Assembly (NCBI GenBank): GCA_009617715.1 | Contig: VTFK01000160.1 | Span: 1,178,001 to 1,242,000 of the forward strand | DNA from: Plectrocnemia conspersa | Lineage: Eukaryota; Arthropoda; Insecta; Trichoptera; Polycentropodidae | Direction: 5' to 3' | Length of the DNA stretch: 64,000 nt | In this document: in pieces, positions 47,863 to 60,345 of the stretch | How the letters are laid out: every line of letters begins with the position of its first letter | Position numbering within the stretch: position 1 is the stretch's first letter | Made by a program: the position numbers and the translations under genes | Notes under the pieces: model-generated | Told to the model about the DNA's origin: nothing | What the model saw: only the letters and a program-made list of their open reading frames with translations | Databases searched by the model: none

Positions 47863-50003
47863 GTATGTAGTGTTTCATCTAGCTACCTGCTACAATTATA
47901 TTTATAAATATAGAATACGCTTATGAGTCATAAGTCAATAATCGTATTCAAGAACTTCTTGGCAGCATCTAAGATTATTCTCTACCTTGCACTATTCTGT
48001 CACAAAACGCCAGTCACTGATGCCGTATGTTTGCAGATATTTCTGTATTTCATCCAATCAACGCAGTTGCGGTTTACTCGCGCTTCTTTTTACTTTTAAG
48101 TTATAGTATAGTAATTGATTTATGGGTATTTTACAGATACTTTACCCAGATGATACGTTGTATTATAATATAATATATTATACTTGATGACACCAAGCCC
48201 TCTATACAATTCCTTAAGTTTGTTGTTGTATCGCCGACATATAATGACCATTAACGTAAATAGGAGCAAATTATTTTTTCTAGATCCTTTCACCGGTGAT
48301 TCCACGTTTTACACTCACCGTAATTTTAATTTGATGATTAATTATATAAAAAAATATTACCGGTTTATAATCATTATCATGTTACCAATTGTGCAATTTG
48401 CTACAAAAGCTGATCATACAAGATTTTGTTTATTTTTATCTAAAGAAGGTTACATGATATTTTGATTCTTTGGTACATTCCGAATTCGCCTATATATCAT
48501 TGGCATTCAGTATATTCAGAAGGTATACAATCTACATGCTCGTTTTCTCTACATCTTATCTGGCATCTCCCGCCTCTTTGCTGACTTGGTCCAAGGGGAA
48601 ATCCTTGTTTTTCGCCTCCGTGGATTCGGATGCGGTCTCACACACGATGCAGATGTGTGACGCAATCTCGACAGTAGGTTATCCCGGGCGGGATATAAAT
48701 CCACGAATAAGTCAAAGGGCCGCTGCAACGACCATACCATGTTGGAAAACGATTTATGTGGCTCCTGTGATAGGGAGATTAAGGCCACCGACGTCATGTT
48801 ATCTATCCGTGGGATGTGGGATACGAGACGACCGAATCGATTCGGGCCGATTTGAACATATTCATAAATTCAATCACAATGTAATAAAAATATTTTGTAT
48901 GTGGATAAATGCGTCGAATCTCATCTTCCATCTCAGATATAAATTGTGTTGTATCTAAGTTATATATGTATATAAAAAATATCCAATATATTCTTTCGCG
49001 TTTTGGATTTTTTCTGCCTTTTTCGTATTTTAGTAAAATTTATTTGTTTTCACTGAATATAAAGTGAAGTTATCTTAGTATTTTGCTTCAAAGCCTATTT
49101 GTGTTTTCCATATTGTAAAAAGTAAAAAGTCTGTAATACAATATAATACATCTCTAATATAATATATATCTTAATTTTATCGGACCAGACAACTCAAGAC
49201 AACAGTAACATCCTGTAATAATTCATGATACTATTTCACCACATTTAAGACATAGTGAGATAATAGATGAGAAAAACATGACACTGTATGGCAATATAAA
49301 AATACTATAAAACTATATTATAGGTTAATAAGCAAGCATTTGAGATTTTTAATTAATTAATAAAATTAACCTTTGCGGCTCATTTTAATCATAGCACAGC
49401 CGCAAGCTTTTTATCTTCTTAATTCTTCACCACTCTGAGAATTGTTTTCGTTTCTAATTTCGTTTATCGAAATTTCATCATCGGCTGACCTTTTGTCAGG
49501 AAAGGGTGACCGGGGAAAATTGCAACGCAATAAGGCTAAGCCGCCGGTAAACTCTGCCTTCGGGTCTCCCACTTCCACGAGAGTTAATTCTGTCCAAATT
49601 CTTTTGTGGCTCGTCTCTCGTGTTGTTCTTTCGGCGAGAATAAGGCCTTGGTTCTGGTGGTATTATTGCAAGCGAAATAAAAGCAAATCTTCGTTTAACG
49701 CTTTAATCCTTTCGGTATTATCTCCGACGTTCAGCCAGATAGCCCAGAGACTTATGGTGAGCCGTTCCGTATTTATGTTTTATATAAACACATGCATTAT
49801 ATTATGCATGCATTTTTTTCTATTTTGCCATATGGTTGCGTAAAATATTTTAAAAAAATCATAAAAATGTAATTTCATAAAGCTTGAAAAAAATATATTT
49901 TTATATATACATATATATATAAAAAACATTTTAAATTAGATATGTCGTTATATGTAACATATCTTGATGCTACAGACTTTTTTGACATATGATTATTTTT
50001 TAG
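47863..50003 (+). other. Nlg: Neuroligin intron between the two coding exons (2141 bp)
   Basis: GT...AG intron, phase 2. It is AT-rich apart from two GC-richer blocks at about 48480-48850 and 49480-49760. Open frames in these blocks have no recognisable protein similarity and no matched splice signals, so I read them as non-coding. They may be conserved intronic elements. The second block sits just upstream of the next exon. Confidence 0.8.
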
Positions 50004-50221
50004 GTACATGCCTCCAGTTACGCCGTCACAATGGCGAAGTCCAAGATTGGCAGACAGATTCGCATCATCCTGTCCTCAGATTTTACCATCTCTGCCGTCT
50101 CGTGCCGACGCTCTGCTTTTGCATCCGAGAGCTCGAGTTGCTCATTTACAACAGTTACTACCATTGCTGGCGAATCATTCAGAAGACTGTCTCTACCTCA
50201 ACCTGTACGTGCCCAAAATCG
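50004..50221 (+). CDS. Nlg: Neuroligin, second recognised coding exon
   Basis: The exon is bounded by TTTTTTAG just before 50004 and by GTAAGT just after 50221. It joins the previous exon in phase: AG plus G makes Arg, giving GSLR-YMPPVTPSQW. The 73-residue product contains the first conserved ectodomain cysteine in SSCPQILP. It ends with SEDCLYLNLYVPKI, which fits the type-B carboxylesterase signature 2 pattern (E-D-C-L-Y-L-N-x-x-x-P). In neuroligins this Cys is expected to pair with the Cys of the SSCPQ segment. The stretch between them (ADALLLHPRARVAHLQQLLP) is the helix-like segment typical of insect neuroligins. The exon ends one base into a Gly codon. The following exon, which should carry a conserved FIHGESYEWNSG-like block, is not visible downstream in this window. 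The GC content is far above that of the flanking introns. Confidence 0.9.
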
Positions 50222-52334
50222 GTAAGTACCTCAATTTCTTCTATACAATCCCAAAAGTATCGTGTTAGCAATACTATTTTTATTTAGCTACGTAATATTA
50301 CTAATAATTATAATACGATCCAATAGACAATGCGAATTGTACATACGTCATTTTAAATATTATAACGCACAGTTGAGAGATAAAACTTTATACGTCGCGA
50401 AAGCTGAGAATATAACAAAGATAAAGCGCGAAATCAAACTCGTAGGCGGACGTTCATTAAAAACGACGCACAATCGCGAGCTTTATTTGTATTAAGGAGA
50501 AAGAGCTTTCTGACTATGATTAATTAACAATTTTTGTGTATATGTATTATATGTTCTGAACTTTTCGCTTGCTCAATTTCGAGAATAATTATACGCCATT
50601 ATGTTAAGTTTGTTTTTAGGATATATTTCATATAAAGTTATTAATCTGATAACATACACGTTTATTTAGTAAATATATACATTTTTATTTTTAACAAAAT
50701 GGACCTTTATTTAAATATGTTTTTCATATAAAATAATTAAACTTGATTTTGTTATTTTGACATATTTTTGAAGCGTTAAATAGTTTTCTTTAATATAAAA
50801 AAAATGGTACAAGCATTTTGCTTAATTTTATTTCAATACTATCTTATGAATATTTTATTTAACTTATTGAAAAAAATCTGGGATTGTTTTAGCTTTGTAA
50901 AATGCATTAGATCCTATTTTCTCTTGAAGTCAATTGAATTTATTTGAGACGTGTTGTCCGTGGGCGCGTCCGTAGGCTGCAGGCGTTTTCAAAGTGGGTT
51001 AACTCTGGATTCTGAATGCAAATAAAGAAACGGCGGTTTTTGCAATCTTTGTTGTTCTAAGTCTTCAACTCCGATGTGGATATAGTGTCAAAGAAAATCT
51101 CTGAGAGTGATAGGTGAAAGTTATCTCTATTTGCCAGCGTTGTAGATGGTCGATTTTATTGCCCGCCTCTTTTTTGGTGGACGAACAATTGCAGAAATAT
51201 GGCGAGTTTTTTAAAACGAATTGTTGTTGGCCGTTTAAGGCCGGTCAGAAAAGCTCGTTTCGAGAATACACCCAAACGCACAGGTTATCCCTTTTCAGGA
51301 CGGCAGATATAATATTTTTTTCTAATTCATTGTGCGTACCCTGTGACTTAATCCGTTAAGTTGTTTCCCATGGTGTTTCATTTGAACGATTTAATTGCTT
51401 GATCACAAGTTATGCTACATATTTTTTTATTTATTATCACAAGTTATTTCCTGATATTGTAAATCAAAGAGTGATTCAATTCATGAATCCGACAAGTATT
51501 TATTTACAAATAATGTTAGTAATTACAAATCTATTAATCACAAAAAATGTATACCAACGTACCTTTCGTTACAGACTCTTTTTTCTAAAACTTAAACATG
51601 TATTGAAATGAGTTTGGACGCGTTAAATTTAGGTAAAAAAATACTCATAATCGAATGCTCCGATCATTTCAAAAGGTGATACTTTGAAAATTCATCAGGT
51701 AAATATAGTAAAAAAATTTTTCACAACTTCCAATTGTAATAAAATATTTTTTTTAAAATAATTATTCTATTACCTAAAACCGGTTTTAAAATTTTATAGA
51801 TTTATTTAAAAACCCGCTTCCTAAATACTGATTAATAAAATTAGTGGTCGACTAGTTATTATATTGTTATTATTATCCTTATAAAAGGTAATTTTTTATT
51901 TAATATGTATTTTAATATACATATGTAAAACTATCTCGAAATTATGATTTTGCTTACAACATCTATATTTAAAATATTGACCCAAAAGTTGGTTTAAAAT
52001 TTTTTTTTACTAATTCAAAGGGATGGTTTCGCTCATATTTTATATTTAGAATAGTCATTGACCCTGAAGTATCAGAAGGACTAACGATTTACTTTCTGAA
52101 AAACAAAAAAATATAATACATGCTTTAAACAAATTTAATATTTATTTGCGATAATTTAAAAAACCCATTATTGATATTTGAGTACCAGAAAAGAGTTCAT
52201 AATCGTAGTGCAAATATATTATGTTTTTAACCTAGACTATGGTGCTTATTTATTATAATAAAAGAAGTAGATTTTTTAAATTAGCATTTATTTACTTTTA
52301 ATAGTAAAGTAATAGAGTAACAAAATATAATACA

Positions 52335-52543
52335 TTTAAAATAACCAGCTGATAGATAAATCGCTGACTATTAACCTAAAAGACCTGGGTTTGAATCCCA
52401 TATGTATCTTATTTTTTTTTTAAATTTCTATCGTGTATGGGAGATCGAAATTAAATATGATTATTATATAATTATAATTCTGATAGATAATTATAAATTA
52501 GGTTTACTTGGATTTTCATAATCTCATGGATGAATATTGAACT
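52335..52543 (+). mobile_element. tRNA-derived SINE, second family, copy B
   Basis: AGACCTGGGTTTGAATCCCA contains a B box-like GGGTTTGAATCCC. TTTCTATCGTGTATGGGA, GATCGAAATTA and ATGGATGAATATTG follow in the same order and spacing as in copy A near 38955. It is located in the large neuroligin intron. Confidence 0.65.
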
Positions 52544-54201
52544 ACTTCTGCCCATTGAGAATATCTTATATAAAATTAACATAAAAATTCTATTTAAAAA
52601 GTTGCTGAAATGCTATGGCGAATGGATTTAAAAATAAATTTAATTTTACGTACGATGAAGGCACACACAACTCTTCTTTGAGATGGTTCTATATATTCAC
52701 AACGCCTTATATATTATTTTAGTTGTTTTGAAGTTTATATATAAAAGTTTTTAAATGTACTAATATAAGTACCTTTCGACTCCACACCTTCTTTTAAAAA
52801 TCGCACCTTGTTAGTCAGGTGTCACAACACTGAAAAACATATATCCCGAAGAGTTTTATGGGCAACGGTGTAGCATTAGCGCTTCTTTGGACACTGCGCC
52901 AGTAAATTACGTGCTTCAGAAAGTGCTTCTTTTACTTCCATTTTGCCTGCATGGAACTACTGCAGCAGAGTGGCCTCAGGCGGAAATCATTCGACCGGTG
53001 GATTTCCGACAGGAACGCCCTCGAAGTTCACACCGGAGAGAAAATATTTTTGAAATTCATTCATAGCATATTTTACAAGATATTTAAATTGCTCGAGTAA
53101 AATCGCTCCTTAAGGACTTAAAATTTATTTTTCCAAATCGCAATATAATTGAATTGCATCAATGGTATCACGTACTAGGGTTAAACATCCCAAAGGGCAT
53201 TCGATTTACGAGACGGAGGAGTGTATTAAACACCTCGTTTTGGTGAACTCGTTCGAAATATATTGAGAGCATAAAGGAAACCCCGGAAAATACACAGCAC
53301 TTAGTGCCGAACGTTAGATACCTAGATTGACCCGATACTTAACATGGATTATCTCGTATATAAACTTTACAATACATTTAAGCGCAGGAAGTGTACCCAC
53401 ACTATATTATCAATCTACAGCAGCTAAAGGGTGATAAATATTAGTAAAAATATAAATATAATAAAAAATTGATAGTATATATTATTTTTAACATTATTAT
53501 ATCATAATAATTCAATGCTAACTGCATTTTATTAAAAAAAAATATTATAATAAGTCTTAATACACTACCACGTGACATTGCAGTTGCTATATGTATTTAT
53601 TTTTGTAAGACGTTTAATAATTCTCTTTCTCATCTGTCTATTTTTTATTAGAAATTTAAAAGAACATTATTTATATATTAACTTATGAATTTGTATTAAA
53701 GTAGATTTAAAATATTTAATAGTATAATAAAGAAAGCAATGTCAAAATTTACAGTAATAAAATCGTATCGCGATAGCAAAAATTCGAATAATTAAATCCT
53801 AAGCTTTTAATATTTAATCTAGGTACTTGAAACGGGCACTTAGCGTTTTTAGGAGAGAAAGGAAAATTACAAAGATAATGTTTTAGATCCTACAACAATG
53901 GATTTTTAGAAAGTTTAGATACTAAGTTCAGAAAATATTTATAAAGCATTGTATTTTAAAATTAACTTTGTGCAGTACTGATGCTTGGCATATGAGTTTA
54001 TGTTTAAATATAATAAGTATTATTATGTAACAACAGTTAATAGTATGGCCCTATACATTTCTGCAATAAAAGGATAAAATTATTTTTTCTGGTTTTTAAC
54101 CCTTTGGGGTGATTTCACAGCCAGTAAGACGCAGGTGGAAAATAGTGAGAATTTTATTAGTTAAATTTACATATTACAACAAACTATGATTGGCGAGATC
54201 G

Positions 54202-54300
54202 TTATTCTCCGAGTGGTAGTGGAGAAGCTGGCGAAGGGATAAAGTCAGTGGAATATCCTTAGAGTTCCGATTGGTGTGGCAGCGAGTGTACAACGGAAGT
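54202..54300 (+). repeat. Second member of the repeat at 26290-26415, inverted orientation
   Basis: It aligns over about 100 bp with the minus strand of the first member, including CTCCGAGTGGTAGTGGAGAA and GGTGTGGCAGCGA. It lacks the internal duplicate. Located in the large neuroligin intron. Confidence 0.7.
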
Positions 54301-57300
54301 TGATCCCTCTCTGTTACGATGGCTCTCGTATGGATGAGTTCCTTTCAGGATGTGAGCGCTTTTGACAGTAAGTTGTCCGCGGGCGGCGAGCATCTGCTCG
54401 TCTCTTCGAGTGGCTGCTGGTGATTGCCTTTTCCTCATCGGTGTCTAGGCCAGTATCCAGAGCTGCAAAACTTGCTGTCCAATCACAATTATGTAGCGAT
54501 TTCATCCAGACAATCGCTGCGAAATATGTATACGCCTTTAAAAAGCAACATTCGCTTGATGGGCATTGTCCAAGGTCGTATTGCATTGAAATGGAAATTT
54601 TGTCGATCCGTTGACTTATTGTATCCGTGACCGTTTCGCAACAAATAAATATTTTCTCAATGACGGAGATTATTTACAGTAAGAGCAAAACTCGGTGTTA
54701 TTTATGTGATTTTCTGGTCGTAACGAGGACTTATTGTGTGGTCTATTCTTTACGCTATTGTCTTGTTTCCTTATTGATGGATAATCATTTTGGTCACTGT
54801 CAATTACCGCAAGTCCTTTTAAAACGTGTGCCTCTACTTGTGGTCGCCAGAAATATATATCTAATCAAACTTTTATGCGTATTTGGAACAGTTAGGTTTT
54901 GTTTGCGATAACAGTGGTAAAACAGTTTTAGTGCATATTTATTTGCTTACACATTTTCACCATCGGTAGATCTTGTATGTTTTGTGTTTTTGCAAGCCAA
55001 ATACTTTCTGATTCTTAGTATATAAAATAAACATATTACTTTTACGCTTTAGACGCCAGCAATTAATTGGTGCAAAAAATACAATTACTGGTTTTACTGA
55101 TGTTTCTAGTAAATATATTATACAAGTGAGTAACTGGTGACAAACATAGGTTGTTTCGACAAACAAAATACCAAGATTTTTTAAAGAGCTTGGGGTATGA
55201 TTAATTGTTTAACTAGAATTCAAAAGAACTTACTAAAGCGCATATTAGTATTGAATTTAAATCAGGTATGTTGTAAAAAGAGTGTATGATAGTCTGGTTA
55301 TGTAAATTTGAAACGAAAGGAAATATATCGAACTAAGAAATCAATAGTCAGATATTTCCCCTCTTAACGGTACCATAATGCGGCAATTAGAATACTGCGA
55401 CACCAACTGTTGCTAGATTTCGGTTTAAGCGTCGTTTTGTGCAAATACTTTACCAACCACGGTGTGCAGAGAGTTTCTAGAAAGACCAGACTTGGTCGCA
55501 AACAACCACATGAATAATATTTCGCCCCATTCGTGTGACCAAACCATCTTTTCGGCTGTTGCTGAAAGAAATATATTGACTTTACGAAGCGAAGCGAAAG
55601 GTTTAAAATTTTATAGCCAAAGAATGCCCTCCGGGCTTCACATATGAAAATTCAAAAAACGGAACTGGAAAAAGTTTGCGTGTCGCGACAAAACTTTATT
55701 ATGTAAATTTTGTCTCAAATGGCCACCGGGACGTGTTTCATACACGTGTGGTTGCACACGACCAACGACCGCCTAGTACGTGAGATAAAAGATTGAACGG
55801 CATATATAGATCACAAGTATCCTTATAAATATTTTTTCGAATAGTCAATAGTACTATGTATTTTTATATAAACAGTATACATAAAATAATATACAGGTCT
55901 TATTTTTTTTAATTATTTTTTATAATACAACATTAATTAAATATAAATAATTGTTTTAATTAAAAATGTTTGTCTCTTAAATTTTCACATAAAAATAATT
56001 AAAAGATTAGATAATTTTTTGTATAAAAAAGTGGAAAAGTCAATCTTAAATATTCTTTAATTAAGTTTTACTTGGTAATAAAAACGGCAAGGTTGAAAAG
56101 TAATCGGATCGATATTTTGATTTTTGAATAAGACTCAATAATTTATATGCATGGACACTAGTTTTTAGTATGGGTAAATTGTTTCAATTAAATAATCGTA
56201 CGTCCATTTTTAGTCTCTATTCATTATAGTCCAGAATTCACATTAATAGAAAATATCCAGAAAGTTTTTAATTATTAAAATGTTTTTATTTTAAAACAAC
56301 GAATTTAAACTGGTTTTGTTAAATTTTGTTAAAAACTCTTAAGGAACATATCTTACAAATTTAGGGAAAATCTTAAGCGAGAATCAACGTAGGTATTTGC
56401 CTTCGGAATTAAGACGCTTATGCTTTTAGATTAGCCTCGGAAATCTTTAGGATATTTCGCATTCAAAATATTTAATGCTCTACCTTGTTTACTCCGAAAA
56501 CATTATAAAGTAAAATTATTATAAAGGTGGTTTCAAGATATTAATTAAATAACATGCTCTCAGAATATTTACAGATTTTTTTTGGAATATTTCAGCGCAA
56601 TCTACGGACGTGAAACTCGCAGTATATTTTTTCTATGGACCATTTTTAGGTCAGTCTATCGTACAATTTATGTACTTTTATGCGAATGAGCACTTGAACC
56701 CTAAAACTCGCCCTTTGCGGTTCGCCTTTCCCTCTCCATACAAAACATATTTTATTTTCTCTCCTATCGATTTTTTACCCTTTATCCACTACTTCGTATT
56801 ATATTATAAACACAGTTGGTATTATGTTTCCTTAAGTTTTCTTATAGATCAGATTTCTTGTCACTTATCTAAATCTGCTGAAATTAACAACACGAATAGA
56901 TCATAATGGAATTCTATCCACCATGCATTAAAAACATATTCTTACAATTTATTATTAAGATTTTTTAGTGAAATTCTTTGACATGCTCTGCACAGTTAAT
57001 ATAATAAATATTTGTCGATCTAATAATTATCTGATATATAAAACTAAATACTTGTTGAACTTGTTGTTCTTTTTTATGCTTTTGTTAATTATCTGATAGA
57101 AGGTAAGCAAAGATGGTATTAAAGTGGGATTTTTTATTGTTCAAGACCTACAGTTATATCATCAGCAGGGATCTAAGGTAGTCCACGTAAAACGATTTCA
57201 CCTCTTTGTCTTATTTTGTGAAGAGTATAGAAAGCGCGCTGACATTTAGTCCATCCATTATTGTCCGATTAAAGCATTGGACCAAATCGTTACTTCGTGC

Positions 57301-60174
57301 AGTGTACTATGAAGTAAATTGGTTGATATTATAATTGACTTGTCAATTCCTTGGAGGTGTATGCCCGAAATTTTAATGCTAATGATTTAAAAGTTTTTAT
57401 TTTGGCTTTAAGTCGTCAATGATGATCTCTCTGTTTTCTTGGCCAGTTATCATTCTGCGTTCGGAGACTATGTGAGGGTTAGTGTATTTTTTCATGGCGC
57501 AATATTGACTTTTCTTTAATTTTTAAGACCAACGTGGCTCATATGCGTGAGTGAATCAAGCTTTGTACGGTAGGAGCGAGTTGCGCGCAGAATGACCACT
57601 CACAAATGTCGCACGCAGCAGAATGATAATGATGGATCATAATTTTTTCTTATATAACTAGCATCACCAAATATAATATATGTCAGGTTTTATATATTTT
57701 TTAACTATAAATTCAATAGCTCAACAAACACAGTTTAAATATTATTTTAAGGGATGATCTCCAGTTCATTTATATTATTAAAATTATAAAAATAAGCACT
57801 AAATTAAAACATATTCAATTAATAAGTGACATTTTTGAGTAACATCAGTAATACTTTATCTTAAATAAAGCTATAAAATATTGTATATTTAGTTTGTATA
57901 ACTTTATAATAGTCTACCAATATTTATAATCATAGAACATTATCATTTTCATACCAGAAAATACATTAAAATATTTTGCGTAACAACATTAATCTACTAA
58001 ACTTATGAAAACAATCATAAATTTAAATTTTAGCACCAATGGTAAAACTCATAATGTTTAAAAGCTTAATTTTAATGGTTCAGAATCTGCAGCTAAAAAT
58101 ACTTAAATTAACACTTAATCTTTACTTTTTTTCTTGTACTTCATTAGTGAAATGATTTATATTTTTTCCCTTTTAACTGTAACCATTAACTTTTTATTTT
58201 ATATTTTTATTTTATTATACTGTAGCTAATAACAATAATGAAGAAATGAAAATGGTTATAAATCAGTAACATGTAGTGTATATGATATGTTCGTAAAATT
58301 ATACATCGTATTAAAATATACGTTTTTTAAAAAAAGTGGAATTAAAAAGATTCTTAATAATAATTTGGCAATAAAGTAGTACGAAATTCATAACTTTAAC
58401 TAACAAGCAATTAAATTGTATTTTAAAGTAAATAAATTATAGAAAGTTATTGTTTTTAGCTCTGATTTATTATCAACAAAACAAATTAATTTCTGTAATT
58501 TCATTAAAAACACTTGATCAATTGCCATATTAAAAAACAGTTATAATAACTTAACTGTATAATATTGATATTCCTATTAATCTAAATTACTCAATTTGTA
58601 AAATATAATACTTACAAACAACTGATATTTTTGTAAGTAAGAGAGATAAATTTGCGACTTGTTCTATATATTTGATTACTAGTTGTGTTCCTGGTTTTAA
58701 TTAAAAATATTGAATCAGCAAACTTTTTGATATTTTTTTTGCTATAAATATTTTTTTTAATTATCTTTACTATTGTTTAATATTACAGTGACTAATATTT
58801 TATTTCTCAGTACCCTTGCATAAAGCCACTTACCTGGTTATCGATTTTTTCCTTATTCATTCATTTTGCTGTACCTTTATTTTATTAGGGAAAGAAAAAA
58901 AAATATTATTTATTTCATAATTATTTGTTATTATTGCTGTTAGAATTTAACTAGTACTTTTTTTAAGTTTTTTATTAACGGATTCGAGTGCCATTTTATT
59001 CTTTCCCGATGTTTGATTTTTAGTTTATCGAACTATTCAGTTAGTGTCTATTTTTAAGTCCCGATGGATAATCGAGTTGCAGACAAACCAATGAGCATAT
59101 GTCGCCATATGTTTATATGTTTGTGAATTATTTTTTTTGTAAATAGCGGAAATGCTTTTAATATAATAACATTTTAATATGTTTGTATATGTATTTACTA
59201 TATAACATTTATTAAAAATGAAAATTCTGCTTATAGTTTGTTAAAGTTAATAGGATATTTAATGGGTTATTAAAAGTTTAATAAATATCACCTAAATAAT
59301 GGTAAATTCTATTTCTTCTCTTTCATTTATATTGATAGCATTCTCGGTATGCTTTCGAAAAACTTTCGCCGCCATCAGATGACGAGCGTTTTCCTCGCGA
59401 TCCTAACGAATTTTCTTCTCGGCTATTATAACGACATCAGTTAAACATAGTTTCGGTACGATCACCGTAATCGCATTTTCCTCACTGCCAATTCATCACG
59501 TAATCTCGAAGACGTATCAAATTAAGTGAGGCCATCAGGGGCGAAGGAAGTGGGGCCCTAACGATATTTACCAAGAACTATTCGCTAAGATTCATAACCG
59601 GCGCTGAGATAAGGGCCCGGGTCTCTGTCTTTGCGGTCGGATGACCCAATTATTCCGCTCTAATTCGGGAAAAAGAAAGCACGAAGGACAGTCTGTCTCC
59701 TGTCTCACCCTTCCGGGACTCGAGGAGGCGATTAATCTTCGAAGCGCGAGAATTTTTAATGACGAGTGCCAAACGGCGAGCAGGGTCTCTCGGAGGATGT
59801 TTTTTGTTGCTGTTGTTTTTTCTTTTTTTTTTTTGAAACGACCGTAATTACAGTCGGTGGAGTCCGGTGATTCAGTAAATTCCGATCGGGGTCAAAGGGC
59901 GCACAAGCTTTTTAATTAATCATTGGATGGAGTGAAAAAAGCCACTATGGGGTGGTAAAGGAGAACAAACGATGACATGGAATGGGAAAAAATAAGCACT
60001 GAAATGACATTTTCTTATAATGTCTATATTTATTTTATTTTAAAGTCTATATTTCGCATTCAACTAGTTTGTTAGTGTAACACATTTTTTTTGTGTAAAG
60101 GCACCGAACGGCTGTTTAGAGATGCTTTTAGCTATTCCACTATTGTCTTGTGCTGTATGCACTTAATATGGTTA

Positions 60175-60345
60175 AAATAGCGAAGTCAGTAACGCCCTAA
60201 AATAGCGGTAGCAGACAGGTAGAGCGGTAGTTTAAAAAAATGAGCTGATATTAAATTCAACCTCATATGAAAAATAAAATCTATTGGTAATAAATTATAT
60301 TACACAAGTGTTGGACTTTACGCCTGTCAGGTTACAACGCAAGTT
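60175..60345 (+). mobile_element. SINE copy related to the one near 19925
   Basis: It shares TAGCGAAGTCAGTAACG-like head sequence and the tail GACTTTACGCCTGTCAGGTT with the other copy, but is shorter. The B box is not clearly preserved. It lies in the large neuroligin intron. Confidence 0.5.

Noticed and set aside
47363..47878. 171-residue minus-strand open frame opposite the neuroligin exon
   Set aside because: It is the antisense shadow of a GC-rich coding exon with consensus + strand splice sites; its translation shows no recognisable domain.
48470..48958. 162-residue + frame in the neuroligin intron
   Set aside because: No splice signals place it in the transcript and no family is recognisable; the exons on each side join in frame without it.
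49442..49843. 133-residue + frame before the second neuroligin exon
   Set aside because: It lies wholly in the intron, does not reach the acceptor at 50003 in frame, and has no recognisable similarity.
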